DNA from: Sphingobacteriales bacterium | Lineage (GTDB): Bacteria; Bacteroidota; Bacteroidia; Chitinophagales; JADIYW01 | Assembly (NCBI GenBank): GCA_016721245.1 | Contig: JADKIQ010000003.1 | Span: 72,501-136,500 of the forward strand | Direction: 5' to 3' | Length of the DNA stretch: 64,000 bases | Shown: one piece after another, positions 44,345 to 53,763 of the stretch | How the letters are laid out: each line of letters begins with the position of its first letter | Position numbering within the stretch: position 1 is the stretch's first letter | Position numbers and translations under genes: made by a program | Notes under the pieces: model-generated | Told to the model about the DNA's origin: nothing | Database searches by the model: none | The model's input: the letters and a program-made list of their open reading frames with translations, nothing else

Positions 44345-44689
44345 ATCGTTTTGCACCAAATTTCACTAAAGTTTTCATTGTTTTGCAGTGGCTTTAAAAT
44401 TGCGCTCGGGGGCGGGGGAGACGGCCATTTCTGCTAACTCTAAAATAGGCGCAATTGATGAAATTTCCAAATATTTGTATAATTTATTATAATGTACTAT
44501 TTGTCAGTTGTTTGTAAACTCTGGCAATACAAAATACGCATTGCGCATTTTGTATTGTTTTATCTGGCGACAATACAAAATGCGAACATCCTGCCACTAG
44601 TCCTGCTTCGAATTCCGAATCATCATCTTATCAAAAAATCCTTAACAAATCATTCAAGCACTTTTCCTTCTTAATCCGCAGGAACTCCG
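44345..44689. other. Non-coding stretch before purH
   Basis: No convincing gene is seen on either strand. It holds a G-rich tract (about 44407-44420), an ATTGCGC..GCGCAAT inverted pair (about 44398-44455), and the hairpin and copy described at 44525-44584. It contains a TAAC motif at 44435 but no matching second arm. Confidence 0.5.
44525..44584. repeat. 33-base hairpin and a third copy of its arm
   Basis: CAATACAAAATACGCA pairs with TGCGCATTTTGTATTG across one base with a single mismatch. A third copy, CAATACAAAATGCG, begins at 44571 after a 13-base gap. Confidence 0.7.
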
Positions 44690-44697
44690 TACTTTTG
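44690..44697 (+). promoter_or_regulatory. -7 promoter box for purH
   Basis: TACTTTTG matches TAnnTTTG exactly, 19 bases before the purH ATG. Confidence 0.7.
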
Positions 44698-44716
44698 CGG
44701 CACAAATTCGCTTCCC

Positions 44717-46252
44717 ATGCAAAAAATCAAAACCGCACTCGTTTCCGTCTACTACAAAGATGGCCTGGATGTCTTAATTCATACCCTTGCCAAACAAGGT
44801 GTAACGTTCTACTCTACCGGTGGCACGCAGGCATTTATTGAAGGTTTGGGCTATACCGTCATTCCCGTGGAAGAACTGACCTCGTACCCGAGCATCCTTG
44901 GCGGCCGCGTGAAAACCCTGCATCCGAAAGTGTTCGGCGGTATCCTGGCGCGCCGCGAAAATGCGGAAGACCGCGCACAGCTGAAACAATACGAAATTCC
45001 GGAACTGGATCTGGTGATTGTAGATTTGTATCCCTTTGAAGAAACCGTAAAAAATCATACTTCACTTTTTGCCGGCGAACTGACCTCAGAAATCATCGAA
45101 AAGATTGACATCGGCGGGATTTCCTTAATCCGCGCAGCGGCTAAAAACTTCAGCGATACCACCATCGTTTCGCAAAAAAGCCAGTATGCCGAATTAGCCC
45201 AATTTTTAGAAGTCAACAACGGACAAACTTCACTGGAATTCCGTCAGAAATATGCCGAACAGGCATTTGGTGTAAGCTCGCATTACGATACCCTGATTCA
45301 CCGTTATTTTGCGTCTCAACATCCTTACGAAACGTTTAAAGAAAGTTACCTGCAGGGTGAGGTGTTGCGCTACGGCGAAAACCCGCACCAGAAAGGCTTT
45401 TTCTACGGCGATATCAACGAAGTGTTCGATATTCTGAACGGCAAGCAATTATCCTATAATAACCTCGTGGATATTGATGCTGCGGTGCATCTGATAGGTG
45501 AATTTAAAGACACTACTTTTGCGGTGCTAAAACATACCAATGCCTGTGGCGTGGCGACCAAACCTACCGTAGTGGAGGCCTGGAAAGCAGCACTGGCGGC
45601 TGATCCGGTGTCGGCGTTTGGCGGTGTGCTCATCACCAACGCAACGATAGATGCGGAGACGGCTGCTGAAATTGATAAATTATTTTTTGAAGTATTGATT
45701 GCTCCTGCTTTTAAGGAGGATGCCCTGCAAATACTGATGAAAAAGAAGAACAGAATCCTGCTGAAACAGAAACTGTTTGACTTTCCGGCAAAACAATTCA
45801 AGTCCTTGCTGAATGGCGTGATTGCGCAGGATTTCGATAAAAAAATTGAAACCAAAGAAGAGCTGAAAACGGTAACTAAACTGGCACCGACGGATGCACA
45901 GGTGCAGGATTTACTGTTTGCCAATAAACTGGCGAAACATTTAAAATCGAATACGATCGTACTGGCAAAAGACCAGCAATTACTGGCAATGGGCTGCGGG
46001 CAGACTTCGCGCGTGGATGCGTTGCAGCAGGCTATTCATAAAGCAAAAGCATTCGGTTTTGATTTACAGGGTTGCGTGATGGCGAGTGATGCATTTTTTC
46101 CGTTTCCCGATTGCGTGGAAATAGCAGATAATGCTGGTGTTTCTGCGGTGATTCATCCCGGCGGCAGCATCAAAGATCAGGATTCTATCGACTATTGCGA
46201 TGCGCACAATATGGCCATGGTGCTGACAGGAATCAGACACTTTAAACACTAG
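44717..46252 (+). CDS. purH: Bifunctional AICAR formyltransferase / IMP cyclohydrolase
   Basis: This 511-residue PurH does the last two steps of IMP synthesis. The N-terminal MGS-like cyclohydrolase domain shows FYSTGGTQAFIEGLGY, GGRVKTLHPKVFGGIL and DIGGISLIRAAAKN. The transferase domain shows RYGENPHQKGFFYG, FAVLKHTNACGVA and VIHPGGSIKDQDS. The length is typical. It stands just before the rod-shape operon, an order common in the phylum. Confidence 0.97.
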   Translation: MQKIKTALVSVYYKDGLDVLIHTLAKQGVTFYSTGGTQAFIEGLGYTVIPVEELTSYPSILGGRVKTLHPKVFGGILARRENAEDRAQLKQYEIPELDLVIVDLYPFEETVKNHTSLFAGELTSEIIEKIDIGGISLIRAAAKNFSDTTIVSQKSQYAELAQFLEVNNGQTSLEFRQKYAEQAFGVSSHYDTLIHRYFASQHPYETFKESYLQGEVLRYGENPHQKGFFYGDINEVFDILNGKQLSYNNLVDIDAAVHLIGEFKDTTFAVLKHTNACGVATKPTVVEAWKAALAADPVSAFGGVLITNATIDAETAAEIDKLFFEVLIAPAFKEDALQILMKKKNRILLKQKLFDFPAKQFKSLLNGVIAQDFDKKIETKEELKTVTKLAPTDAQVQDLLFANKLAKHLKSNTIVLAKDQQLLAMGCGQTSRVDALQQAIHKAKAFGFDLQGCVMASDAFFPFPDCVEIADNAGVSAVIHPGGSIKDQDSIDYCDAHNMAMVLTGIRHFKH

Positions 46253-46255
46253 ATT

Positions 46256-46606
46256 TTATTGTACCTTTCTAAGTTTTTTTATCTTTTTAGGATGTCTTTT
46301 TCCATAAATTACACCTAAAACAATCACTTTATTTTTGGCTATTTTATAGATAATTAACCAGTTCTTACAGGATACGATTCTGTATATTTTGTCTGTTGTT
46401 TTTAGCTCCTCACACTCTTTAAATTGATAAGGATTGTTTGCAATGCGTTCAAATACTAGGAATATTGCATCAATAACTTTGATAGCATTAAGTGGCTGGT
46501 GTTTTATATAGGCTAAATATTCTGCAATGTCATCCAGGTGTTGATAGGCATTTTCTGTAATTCTTAATGTATAAGCGCCTGAAGTTTTTTCTTTTTTACC
46601 TGCCAT
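46256..46606 (-). CDS. RelE/ParE-family toxin
   Basis: This 116-residue protein has a basic RelE/ParE fold pattern: ITENAYQHLDDIAEYLAYI (helix hairpin), YRIVSCKNWLIIYKI and VIVLGVIYGKRHPKKI in the C-terminal strands. Toxins of this group cut mRNA at the ribosome or poison gyrase. It overlaps the antitoxin gene by 43 bases. The pair lies in the gap between purH and mreB. Confidence 0.85.
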   Translation of the reverse strand: MAGKKEKTSGAYTLRITENAYQHLDDIAEYLAYIKHQPLNAIKVIDAIFLVFERIANNPYQFKECEELKTTDKIYRIVSCKNWLIIYKIAKNKVIVLGVIYGKRHPKKIKKLRKVQ

Positions 46607-46812
46607 TTTTTTTCAGCTTGCTGTAAAGAAATAGTTTTGCTTTTTTCTGTATTATTTATCATGGTTTTTAATTCCTCAACGGTGAGTTCTTTACCCGGCA
46701 AGGCTAAGGATTCCATGTTAGGTTCTACAATGCGAATTAGTTTTTTTGTTTGCAATGATTGCAATTCATATAACGCATTTTTATCGGAAATTTCAACAAA
46801 TAATGTTTGCAT
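46564..46812 (-). CDS. Antitoxin of a type II toxin-antitoxin pair
   Basis: This 82-residue acidic-then-basic protein lies just upstream of and overlapping the toxin gene, the normal order for such pairs. The N-terminal half may form a DNA-binding or dimerisation unit, and the C-terminal half (LTVEELKTMINNTEKSKTIS onwards) looks helical and suited to wrap the toxin. The family name is not recognised with certainty. Confidence 0.7.
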   Translation of the reverse strand: MQTLFVEISDKNALYELQSLQTKKLIRIVEPNMESLALPGKELTVEELKTMINNTEKSKTISLQQAEKKWQVKKKKLQALIH

Positions 46813-46978
46813 TTCATTGAGTTTACTATTCTAAAGTTACATAAAAATACTTAAACCCAAATAAAGATAATTTTACTAATTATGAATTTTCATATTTAAT
46901 ATAAATACCGAAAAAGATGTCATATAGTTATTAAAAATTAAATTTTCATTTCCCGATTATAATCTCGTTTATAAATCT

Positions 46979-46986
46979 TACTTTTG
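46979..46986 (+). promoter_or_regulatory. -7 promoter box for the mre operon
   Basis: TACTTTTG fits TAnnTTTG exactly, 35 bases before the mreB start. Confidence 0.7.
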
Positions 46987-47021
46987 TTTCTTATTAAAAA
47001 CACAAGCTTAAGCGTAGAAAA

Positions 47022-48044
47022 ATGGGATTATTTAGCTTCCTGAACAAAGAAATAGCGATTGACCTTGGAACGGCCAATACGTTGATTATATACAAAGACC
47101 AGGTAGTAGTGGACGAGCCGTCAATAGTAGCAATTGACAAGAAAACAAATCAGGTAATTGCGGTAGGAAAGAAGGCGATGCTGATGCATGAAAAAACACA
47201 TGCCAATATCGAAACGATTCGTCCGCTGAGAGATGGTGTAATTGCCGACTTTACAGCGGCAGAAGCCATGATACGTGGGTTTATCTCCATGATTACGGAA
47301 GGAAACCGCTGGTTTCGTCCGTCGTTGACCATGGTTATCTGTATTCCATCGGGTATTACAGAGGTGGAGAAAAGAGCGGTAATTGAAAGTGCGGAGCATG
47401 CCAATGCCCGTGAACGATATTTGATTCACGAGCCGATGGCCGGTGCTTTGGGTATTGGTCTGGATGTGGAATTGCCGGAAGGAAACATGATTATCGATAT
47501 AGGTGGTGGTACCACGGACGTTGCGGTAATTGCATTGTCCGGTATTGTTACCGACCAGTCTATCCGTGTGGCGGGAGATGATTTCACGATGGATATCGTG
47601 GAATATGTAAAACGTCAGCACAATATCTTAATCGGTGAGCGAACTGCAGAGCAGGTGAAAATCCACGTGGGTTCTGCGTTGCAGGATCTGGAAAATCCGC
47701 CGGAAGATTTTGCGGTACACGGACGAGATTTGCTAACCGGTATTCCAAAACAAGTTACAGTAGCCTACAGCGAAATTGCAGGTTGTTTAGATAAATCTAT
47801 TTCTAAGATAGAAGAAGCCATCATGAAAGCGCTGGAATCTACTCCGCCGGAATTAGCCTCTGATATTTACCGTAAAGGTATTTACCTGACGGGTGGCGGT
47901 GCTTTACTGCGAGGATTGGATAAGCGAATTGCCATGAAAACAAAATTGCCTGTAAAGGTGGCTGATGATCCCTTGCGTGCGGTAGTGCGTGGAACCGGAA
48001 TCGCTTTAAAAAACAGACACCGTTACACTTTCCTGATGAGTTAA
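47022..48044 (+). CDS. mreB: Rod shape-determining protein MreB
   Basis: This 340-residue bacterial actin forms membrane-bound filaments that place the elongation machinery. Actin-fold motifs are clear: IDLGTANTLIIYKDQVVVDEP (phosphate 1), MIIDIGGGTTDVAVIALSG (phosphate 2) and IYLTGGGALLRGLD (adenosine site). It leads a five-gene operon with the complete elongation set. Confidence 0.97.
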   Translation: MGLFSFLNKEIAIDLGTANTLIIYKDQVVVDEPSIVAIDKKTNQVIAVGKKAMLMHEKTHANIETIRPLRDGVIADFTAAEAMIRGFISMITEGNRWFRPSLTMVICIPSGITEVEKRAVIESAEHANARERYLIHEPMAGALGIGLDVELPEGNMIIDIGGGTTDVAVIALSGIVTDQSIRVAGDDFTMDIVEYVKRQHNILIGERTAEQVKIHVGSALQDLENPPEDFAVHGRDLLTGIPKQVTVAYSEIAGCLDKSISKIEEAIMKALESTPPELASDIYRKGIYLTGGGALLRGLDKRIAMKTKLPVKVADDPLRAVVRGTGIALKNRHRYTFLMS

Positions 48045-48048
48045 GATA

Positions 48049-48873
48049 ATGCGCAGCATATATTACTTATTTACTCGTTTTTATGTAGCCATATTATTTG
48101 TGCTGCTGGAAATTTTTGCACTCTCTCTTGTTTTTAAGTCCCATAAATACCAGGAAGTACGTTTTTTGAATACGTCGGGTAATTTTACCGGTACCGTTTT
48201 GGAGTATGTAAACGGAATCAATACCTTTATTCATTTAGGAAAGAACAACGAAATACTGCTGGAAGAAAATACACAGCTGAAAAAATTAATCGCGTATCAG
48301 AATCAGTATCCCGGTGATTCTTCTCTGCCAAGAAATTCCAGTACCTACCATTTTGATTACATACCGGCAAAGATTGTCAATAACACTATCAGCAAAAGCA
48401 TCAACTACATTACTATTGATAAAGGCAGCAAAGACGGAATTCAGAAAGGACTTGGGGTAGTGAGCAGTAACGGAGTGGTGGGTATTGTGACGAATGTTTC
48501 TGAAAATTTTTCTTTGATCATGTCTGTAGTGAGTGTGAAATCTCTGATTGGCGTACGGCATAAAAATACCAATGCGCTGGGGAATTTAAGATGGAATGGA
48601 GAGGACCCTTATACTTTACAGATAGACGGCTTGAGTAAGACCTTGCCGATAAAGAAAAATGATACGATTCTGACGGCCGGATTTTCTTCTATTTTTCCGC
48701 CCAATATTGTGGTGGCTACGGTTAAAAAATTAGAACCGGATGAGAGTACAAGTTTTTATAATATGAATGTGCGGCTCACGAATAATATCAATACGCTGAG
48801 TTATGTGTACGTGGTGAAAAATGAAAAAAAGAAAGAACTGGATTCTTTACAAATGCAAATGATTAATGAATAG
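48049..48873 (+). CDS. mreC: Rod shape-determining protein MreC
   Basis: This 274-residue protein has one N-terminal membrane helix, a short coiled coil (about 70-90) and the MreC beta-domain (YIPAKIVNNTISKSINYITI, GSKDGIQKGLGVVSSNGVVG). It links MreB with the periplasmic enzymes. The gene starts four bases after mreB and overlaps mreD by eight bases. Confidence 0.95.
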   Translation: MRSIYYLFTRFYVAILFVLLEIFALSLVFKSHKYQEVRFLNTSGNFTGTVLEYVNGINTFIHLGKNNEILLEENTQLKKLIAYQNQYPGDSSLPRNSSTYHFDYIPAKIVNNTISKSINYITIDKGSKDGIQKGLGVVSSNGVVGIVTNVSENFSLIMSVVSVKSLIGVRHKNTNALGNLRWNGEDPYTLQIDGLSKTLPIKKNDTILTAGFSSIFPPNIVVATVKKLEPDESTSFYNMNVRLTNNINTLSYVYVVKNEKKKELDSLQMQMINE

Positions 48874-49381
48874 TAAGTTCGTCATAACAAATTCTATCCG
48901 TTTTGTATTGCTCATTGCTTTACAGGTTTTGTTATTGAACGAGCTCCCTTTGGGACGTGTGTATATCATGATTTACCCGCTGACCATATTACTGCTGCCG
49001 GTTTTTACGCCGAGGCTGGTCGTTTTATTTTTAGCCTTTTTTACCGGACTGATTATAGACATATTCAGTAACGGCGGTGGCTTGCATACAGCCACTTTAA
49101 CGGCAATCGGATATTCGAGAAGTTATATTCTGGATACCTTTCAGCCGCGCTCCGGCTGGGATAAACTGGATGTGCCCAATGTGTCACAGCAGGGCGTTAC
49201 CTGGTTTTTTTATTATTCGCTCATCATGTTTTCGCTTCATCATTTTTTATACTTTTTTTTAGAAGTATTTTCGTTTGCTAATTTTTTCTCCACTATATTT
49301 AAGACTATCATCAGTTTGTTCGGTTCATTATTAATAGTCTGGATGATTAGTCTTTTCTTCATGAGAAACAGCAGAGAGTAA
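48866..49381 (+). CDS. mreD: Rod shape-determining protein MreD
   Basis: This 171-residue protein has five to six membrane helices and the FFTGLIIDIFSNGGGLHTA segment typical of MreD in this phylum. It overlaps mreC by eight bases, which implies translational coupling. Confidence 0.9.
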   Translation: MNSKFVITNSIRFVLLIALQVLLLNELPLGRVYIMIYPLTILLLPVFTPRLVVLFLAFFTGLIIDIFSNGGGLHTATLTAIGYSRSYILDTFQPRSGWDKLDVPNVSQQGVTWFFYYSLIMFSLHHFLYFFLEVFSFANFFSTIFKTIISLFGSLLIVWMISLFFMRNSRE

Positions 49382-49391
49382 CAGTAATAAG

Positions 49392-51407
49392 ATGCAACGG
49401 GGTAACGAAAGTGGAATTTTAGAAAAAGCGATTTTTATCGCTGCATTTATTCTTATTGTCAAATTATTTTTCCTGCAGGTATTAACGCCGGGTTATAAGC
49501 TAAAGGCGCATGATAATGTGGTGAAGAAAGTGACGATTTATCCTTCGCGTGGTTTAGTGATTGATCGTAAAGGAAAAGTGATCGTATACAATGATGCGGT
49601 GTATGATATTTTAGTACAATGGAATATCACCAAAAACTTAGATACCCTGCGCTTGTGCGAATTATTAAATACCGATATAGAATATGTACGTAAAAAATTA
49701 GATGAAATAAAACGTACCACACCCAACAAACCTACACCATTTATTAAACTGTTAGATCCGCAATCATTTGCCCGTTTTCAGGAGCATTTGTTTGAGTTTC
49801 CTTCCTTCTCTTTTCAAACAAGAACAGTAAGGAGATACCCGTATTACGGAGGTGCAGCAGTATTAGGATATCTTAGTGAGGTAACGGAAAATAATATAGA
49901 ACAATCATCCGGCTATTATGAGTTAGGTGATTACATGGGTACCACCGGACTGGAACAATTTTACGATAGTTTATTAAGAGGAGAAAAAGGATATAACTTC
50001 CAGGTAGTTGATGTGAAAAACACCTACAAAGGAAAATACAAGGATGGTAAAGATGACAAAGCACCGGTAGCCGGCTGGGATATGGTTTCTGGTCTGGATG
50101 CAGAGTTGCAGGCGTACGGTGAGAAGCTCATGCAGGGAAAAGTGGGAGGCATTGTTGCAATTGAACCGGCTACCGGAGAGATTTTAGCGTATGTAAGCAG
50201 TCCGGGGTACGATCCTAATTTATTGACAGGCCGTTTTCGTCGTCATAATTTTAATATTCTCTTCAACGATTACTACAAACCTTTACTAAACCGCCCTATT
50301 CAGGCGATGTATCCTCCGGGTTCTACTTTTAAAGCAGGTGCGGCTTTGGTGATGTTGCAAAGTCAAATTCACGAAGAAAAATGGCAGTGGTTTTGTCCGG
50401 GTGGTTACCGCGTCGGCAATCACGTGGTGAAATGTCACGGCGTGCATGGCATTCCGGATGTGGAAACAGCCTTGCAATATTCCTGTAACTCTTACTTCTG
50501 TAAAATCTACAACGATTTTATTATGGATTCTATTTTTGCATCTCCGGCAATCGGGTATCAGAAGTGGTGGGATATGACCAGCCAGTTTGGCTATGGCAAG
50601 AAACTGGGAATTGATTTAAAAGGTGAAAAGAAAGGGAATCTGCCAAGCGTAAAATATTACAATAAAGTATTTGGCGAAGGCAAATGGCGTGCAGCCACGG
50701 TTATCTCTAACTCAATCGGACAGGGAGAGGTGCTGGCAACACCTTTGCAGATTGCCAATGCGATGGCCATCATTGCCAATAAAGGATATTATATCACACC
50801 AAAAATTTGCCGGTATTTTGTAAAAGATAAAAAATACCGTTCTCCTAAAAAGCAGAAAGTAATCACCAGTATTGATACTGTTTATTACAGGTATGTAATT
50901 GACGGGTTGGAAAAAGTGGTAGAATCAGGAACGGCAAAAGGTGCAAAAATTCCTGACATTTCTTTTTGCGGAAAAACAGGTACCGCTCAAAATCCGCATG
51001 GAAAAGACCACTCCATTTTTGCCGGATTTGCACCGAAGAACAATCCTAAAATTGCAATCGCCGTGTTTGTGGAGAATGCAGGATTTGGTGCTACCTATGC
51101 AGCGCCAATTGCATCGCTGATGGTAGAAAAATACCTGCATGATACCGTTGCTAAAAAAAGAATTCCTTTGCAGGAAAGAATGTACAAGGCACGTTTGATA
51201 AAAGACGTGACGCCAACAGGAGTGCCTAAAACACCGCAACAGTTGGCTGCAGATTCGATAGCGAGAGAGAAAGCAAAGAAAGATCGTATTAAATTTGTTA
51301 GCGACTCTATTGCCGGTGCGAAACAGAAAAGTAAAGAACAGAAAGAAAAACAAAAGCAGGACAGTGCGGCGATAAACAGAAAAGAAGAAGAAATTTTCCA
51401 AGAATAA
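49392..51407 (+). CDS. mrdA: Penicillin-binding protein 2 (elongation transpeptidase)
   Basis: This 671-residue class B PBP cross-links peptidoglycan with RodA during elongation. It has an N-terminal membrane helix, a pedestal domain (PSRGLVIDRKGKVIVYNDAV), and a transpeptidase domain with STFK (Ser311), SCNS and KTGTAQ. The C-terminal tail (about 610-671) is very rich in Lys, Glu and Gln and is not part of the enzyme fold. It is longer than E. coli PBP2 mainly because of that tail. Confidence 0.96.
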   Translation: MQRGNESGILEKAIFIAAFILIVKLFFLQVLTPGYKLKAHDNVVKKVTIYPSRGLVIDRKGKVIVYNDAVYDILVQWNITKNLDTLRLCELLNTDIEYVRKKLDEIKRTTPNKPTPFIKLLDPQSFARFQEHLFEFPSFSFQTRTVRRYPYYGGAAVLGYLSEVTENNIEQSSGYYELGDYMGTTGLEQFYDSLLRGEKGYNFQVVDVKNTYKGKYKDGKDDKAPVAGWDMVSGLDAELQAYGEKLMQGKVGGIVAIEPATGEILAYVSSPGYDPNLLTGRFRRHNFNILFNDYYKPLLNRPIQAMYPPGSTFKAGAALVMLQSQIHEEKWQWFCPGGYRVGNHVVKCHGVHGIPDVETALQYSCNSYFCKIYNDFIMDSIFASPAIGYQKWWDMTSQFGYGKKLGIDLKGEKKGNLPSVKYYNKVFGEGKWRAATVISNSIGQGEVLATPLQIANAMAIIANKGYYITPKICRYFVKDKKYRSPKKQKVITSIDTVYYRYVIDGLEKVVESGTAKGAKIPDISFCGKTGTAQNPHGKDHSIFAGFAPKNNPKIAIAVFVENAGFGATYAAPIASLMVEKYLHDTVAKKRIPLQERMYKARLIKDVTPTGVPKTPQQLAADSIAREKAKKDRIKFVSDSIAGAKQKSKEQKEKQKQDSAAINRKEEEIFQE

Positions 51408-51409
51408 AA

Positions 51410-52684
51410 ATGCAAGCATCTAAACGAGCATACGATCCGATTGACAGTACTGTTTTATACTGTTTCCTGTTCTTAGTAATACTGGGCATCATGTCTATTT
51501 TTGCTACGGAATATAACGGCGATGTTACCGCATCCTTTTTCAGCTTTAAACACAGTTATGTAAAACAGGCGTTTTTTGCCATTGTCGCTGGTTTAATGTT
51601 TTTTGTAATCTTAGGATTTGACAGAAGAATATTACAACTTATTTCTTACCCGATGTACGGATTGGTATTGGTTTTATTGTTGTTGGTGTTAGTTGTTGGG
51701 CAAAAGACAAACGGACAACAAAACTGGATAAACCTTGGCGTTTTTAAATTACAACCTTCAGAGTTTGCGAAGTTCGGAACGGCAATGGCTTTGGCAAAAT
51801 ATTTTGATACACCCAATATGCGATTTGTCACACAACGTGAGCAATTTATAGCATATGGAATTTTGGGATTGCCATTATTATTGGTGGCCGCTCAAGGAGA
51901 CGCAGGTTCTTGTCTGGTATTTGCAGCATTTATCTTTGTTTTAAACAGAGAAGGATTGTCTGATTTATTTATTTACCTGGGTTTATATATAATTGCTGTC
52001 TCTGTTTTGTCGCTCATTATTCAACCATATATTATCATTGCCATTAGTGTTGCGCTTTTTTGCGTATTGATTTATTGGAACTGGTTGAATAAGCAGTTGG
52101 TGAAAATTTTAGCGGTTATAATGATTGGCACCTGTTTGTATACCTATTCGGTCAGCTATATTTTTAATAATGTGCTGGAGAAACATCAGCGCGACCGTAT
52201 CAATGTAATTCTCGGAAAAGAACTGACCAAAGAAGCAAGACGTGGTGTTGCCTACAATCTCAACCAGTCAAAAATTGCGATAGGCTCCGGAGGTATTATC
52301 GGAAAGGGCTATTTGCAGGGAACTCAGACGCGGTATAATTACGTTCCGGAGACGAGTACGGATTTTATTTTCTCTGCCATCGGAGAGGAATGGGGTTTCT
52401 TAGGTTCATTAGTTTTACTGGCTGTATATGTAACGATGCTGATAAGATTGTTGTTGTTGGCAGAGCGACAACGGAGTCCTTATGGCAGGGTGTATATTTA
52501 TTCCGTGGTGGCTATTATTTTTACGCACGTCGTTATTAATATTGGCATGACAATCGGATTGCTGCCCGTTATCGGGATTCCGCTTCCTTTATTGAGCTAT
52601 GGAGGTTCATCCTTACTTTCCTTTACATTTATGATTGCCACTGCGCTGAAATTAGACAGTGAGCGTCGAATGACCATGCGTTGA
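51410..52684 (+). CDS. rodA: Rod shape-determining protein RodA (SEDS glycosyltransferase)
   Basis: This 424-residue SEDS protein polymerises glycan strands with PBP2. It has about ten membrane segments, and family motifs INLGVFKLQPSEFAKFGTA, KGYLQGTQTRYNYVPETSTD (ending in the catalytic Asp region), IGEEWGF and GIPLPLLSYGGSS. It starts three bases after mrdA and ends the operon. Confidence 0.96.
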   Translation: MQASKRAYDPIDSTVLYCFLFLVILGIMSIFATEYNGDVTASFFSFKHSYVKQAFFAIVAGLMFFVILGFDRRILQLISYPMYGLVLVLLLLVLVVGQKTNGQQNWINLGVFKLQPSEFAKFGTAMALAKYFDTPNMRFVTQREQFIAYGILGLPLLLVAAQGDAGSCLVFAAFIFVLNREGLSDLFIYLGLYIIAVSVLSLIIQPYIIIAISVALFCVLIYWNWLNKQLVKILAVIMIGTCLYTYSVSYIFNNVLEKHQRDRINVILGKELTKEARRGVAYNLNQSKIAIGSGGIIGKGYLQGTQTRYNYVPETSTDFIFSAIGEEWGFLGSLVLLAVYVTMLIRLLLLAERQRSPYGRVYIYSVVAIIFTHVVINIGMTIGLLPVIGIPLPLLSYGGSSLLSFTFMIATALKLDSERRMTMR

Positions 52685-52713
52685 TTTATGTTGAATCACA
52701 CCATGTATTTTTG
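52681..52713 (+). promoter_or_regulatory. Promoter of the Crp-type regulator
   Basis: TATTTTTG at 52706-52713 is a perfect -7 box, 12 bases before the ATG. A TTG at 52681-52683, 22 bases upstream of it, may be the -33 element. Confidence 0.65.
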
Positions 52714-52725
52714 TAAATTAGCATT

Positions 52726-53382
52726 ATGGATACCATTGAAGCATTCAAAGAAATTTTTGAACCGGGATTGATTAAAGAATTAGTTTCTAAATCAAAACTA
52801 ATAGAAGCAAAGGCAGGCGATGTAATTCTGGATATTGGAGAAACAGTTCGCCAGATTCCGATTATTATCAAAGGCTCCGTTAAAGTTTCCCGTATAGATG
52901 AAGAAGGAAAAGAATTGCTGTTGTATTACGTAAATCCGAAAGAAAGCTGCGCGATGACATTTACCTGTTGTATGCAGCAATATCCCAGTGAAATAAAAGC
53001 CGTTGCTGAAGAAGACGTAGAAATGCTGACCGTGCCTACTGCTGTCATGGATCAATGGCTGGTGAAATATCCAAGCTGGAAAAGTTTTGTAATGAAAACT
53101 ATTCATCATCGCTTTAATGAATTACTGAGAACCATCGATCAGATTGCTTTTCAGAAATTAGACGAACGCTTGATTTCATACTTAAAAGAAAAAGCGAAGG
53201 CAACTAATTCTACACTCATTAATCTTTCTCACCAACAGATTGCCGATGAATTGGCAACTTCACGCGTGGTCATATCCAGATTGCTCAAGAAATTGGAAAA
53301 TGATAAAAAATTACTCCTCTACAGAAATCAGATTAAACTTTTAAAGAAATGTCTAAATAAAGCTCGGCAATCACTTTATTAA
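52726..53382 (+). CDS. Crp/Fnr-family transcriptional regulator
   Basis: This 218-residue protein has a cyclic-nucleotide-binding-like beta-barrel (1-120), a long dimer helix, and a winged helix (LSHQQIADELATSRVVISRLLKKLE). There are two cysteines in MTFTCCMQQ but not the four-cysteine iron-sulfur pattern of Fnr. It is followed on the same strand by a set of sulfur and thiol genes, which it probably controls. The signal is unknown; redox or sulfide are reasonable guesses from the neighbours. Confidence 0.9.
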   Translation: MDTIEAFKEIFEPGLIKELVSKSKLIEAKAGDVILDIGETVRQIPIIIKGSVKVSRIDEEGKELLLYYVNPKESCAMTFTCCMQQYPSEIKAVAEEDVEMLTVPTAVMDQWLVKYPSWKSFVMKTIHHRFNELLRTIDQIAFQKLDERLISYLKEKAKATNSTLINLSHQQIADELATSRVVISRLLKKLENDKKLLLYRNQIKLLKKCLNKARQSLY

Positions 53383-53447
53383 TTTACAGTACTTACCCAT
53401 ATAGATGAATTGTAACATTTGTAACTGACAAGCAGTTTTGTTTGGTA

Positions 53448-53455
53448 TATCTTTG
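53448..53455 (+). promoter_or_regulatory. -7 promoter box of the DUF2892 gene
   Basis: TATCTTTG matches TAnnTTTG exactly, 18 bases before the ATG at 53474. TTTG occurs at 53418-53421, 26 bases upstream. Confidence 0.6.
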
Positions 53456-53473
53456 TAATACAAAATCAGATAT

Positions 53474-53680
53474 ATGAAACAGAATATGGGAAATTTAGAC
53501 AAAGCCATTCGCGTAGCAGTGGCTGTTATCATTGCGGTTCTATACTTTACACATGTAATCAGCGGAACTATAGCAATAGTCTTATTAGTATTTGCTGCCG
53601 TTTTCGTACTTACCAGTGCTGTGGGAACCTGCCCCTTGTATTTACCTTTCGGAATATCTACCAAGAAAGAGAAAGAGTAG
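53474..53680 (+). CDS. DUF2892 (YgaP-like) membrane protein
   Basis: This 68-residue protein starts with MGNLDKAIRVAVAVIIAVLY and has two membrane segments followed by a GTCPLYLPFG segment, the DUF2892 pattern. In other bacteria this domain is fused to rhodanese (YgaP). Here the rhodanese is encoded separately by the next gene. Confidence 0.85.
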   Translation: MKQNMGNLDKAIRVAVAVIIAVLYFTHVISGTIAIVLLVFAAVFVLTSAVGTCPLYLPFGISTKKEKE

Positions 53681-53709
53681 TCCGTAAGAATTATACAACA
53701 AAAAAATAT

Positions 53710-53723
53710 AAAGTCACATGACT
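53710..53723. promoter_or_regulatory. Palindrome upstream of the rhodanese gene, possible operator
   Basis: AAGTCA and TGACTT are separated by CA. It stands 40 bases before the rhodanese gene and could be a target of the Crp-type regulator. No second copy was found near the other cluster promoters, so this is weak. Confidence 0.3.
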
Positions 53724-53763
53724 TAAAGAGAAGTTAATTTCTAAATCTAAAAAATAAACAGAT

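Noticed and set aside
44492..44674. 60-residue reading frame upstream of purH
   Set aside because: It runs through the CAATACAAAATGCG hairpin, has no recognisable features and its codons look non-coding.
42140..44716. Insertion sequence or transposase in the accessory region
   Set aside because: No transposase or terminal repeats of a known insertion sequence were found; the inverted repeats fit attC-like sites better.
53710..53723. Proven Crp/Fnr binding site
   Set aside because: The palindrome fits neither TGTGA-N6-TCACA nor TTGAT-N4-ATCAA and occurs only once, so it is listed only as a weak candidate.
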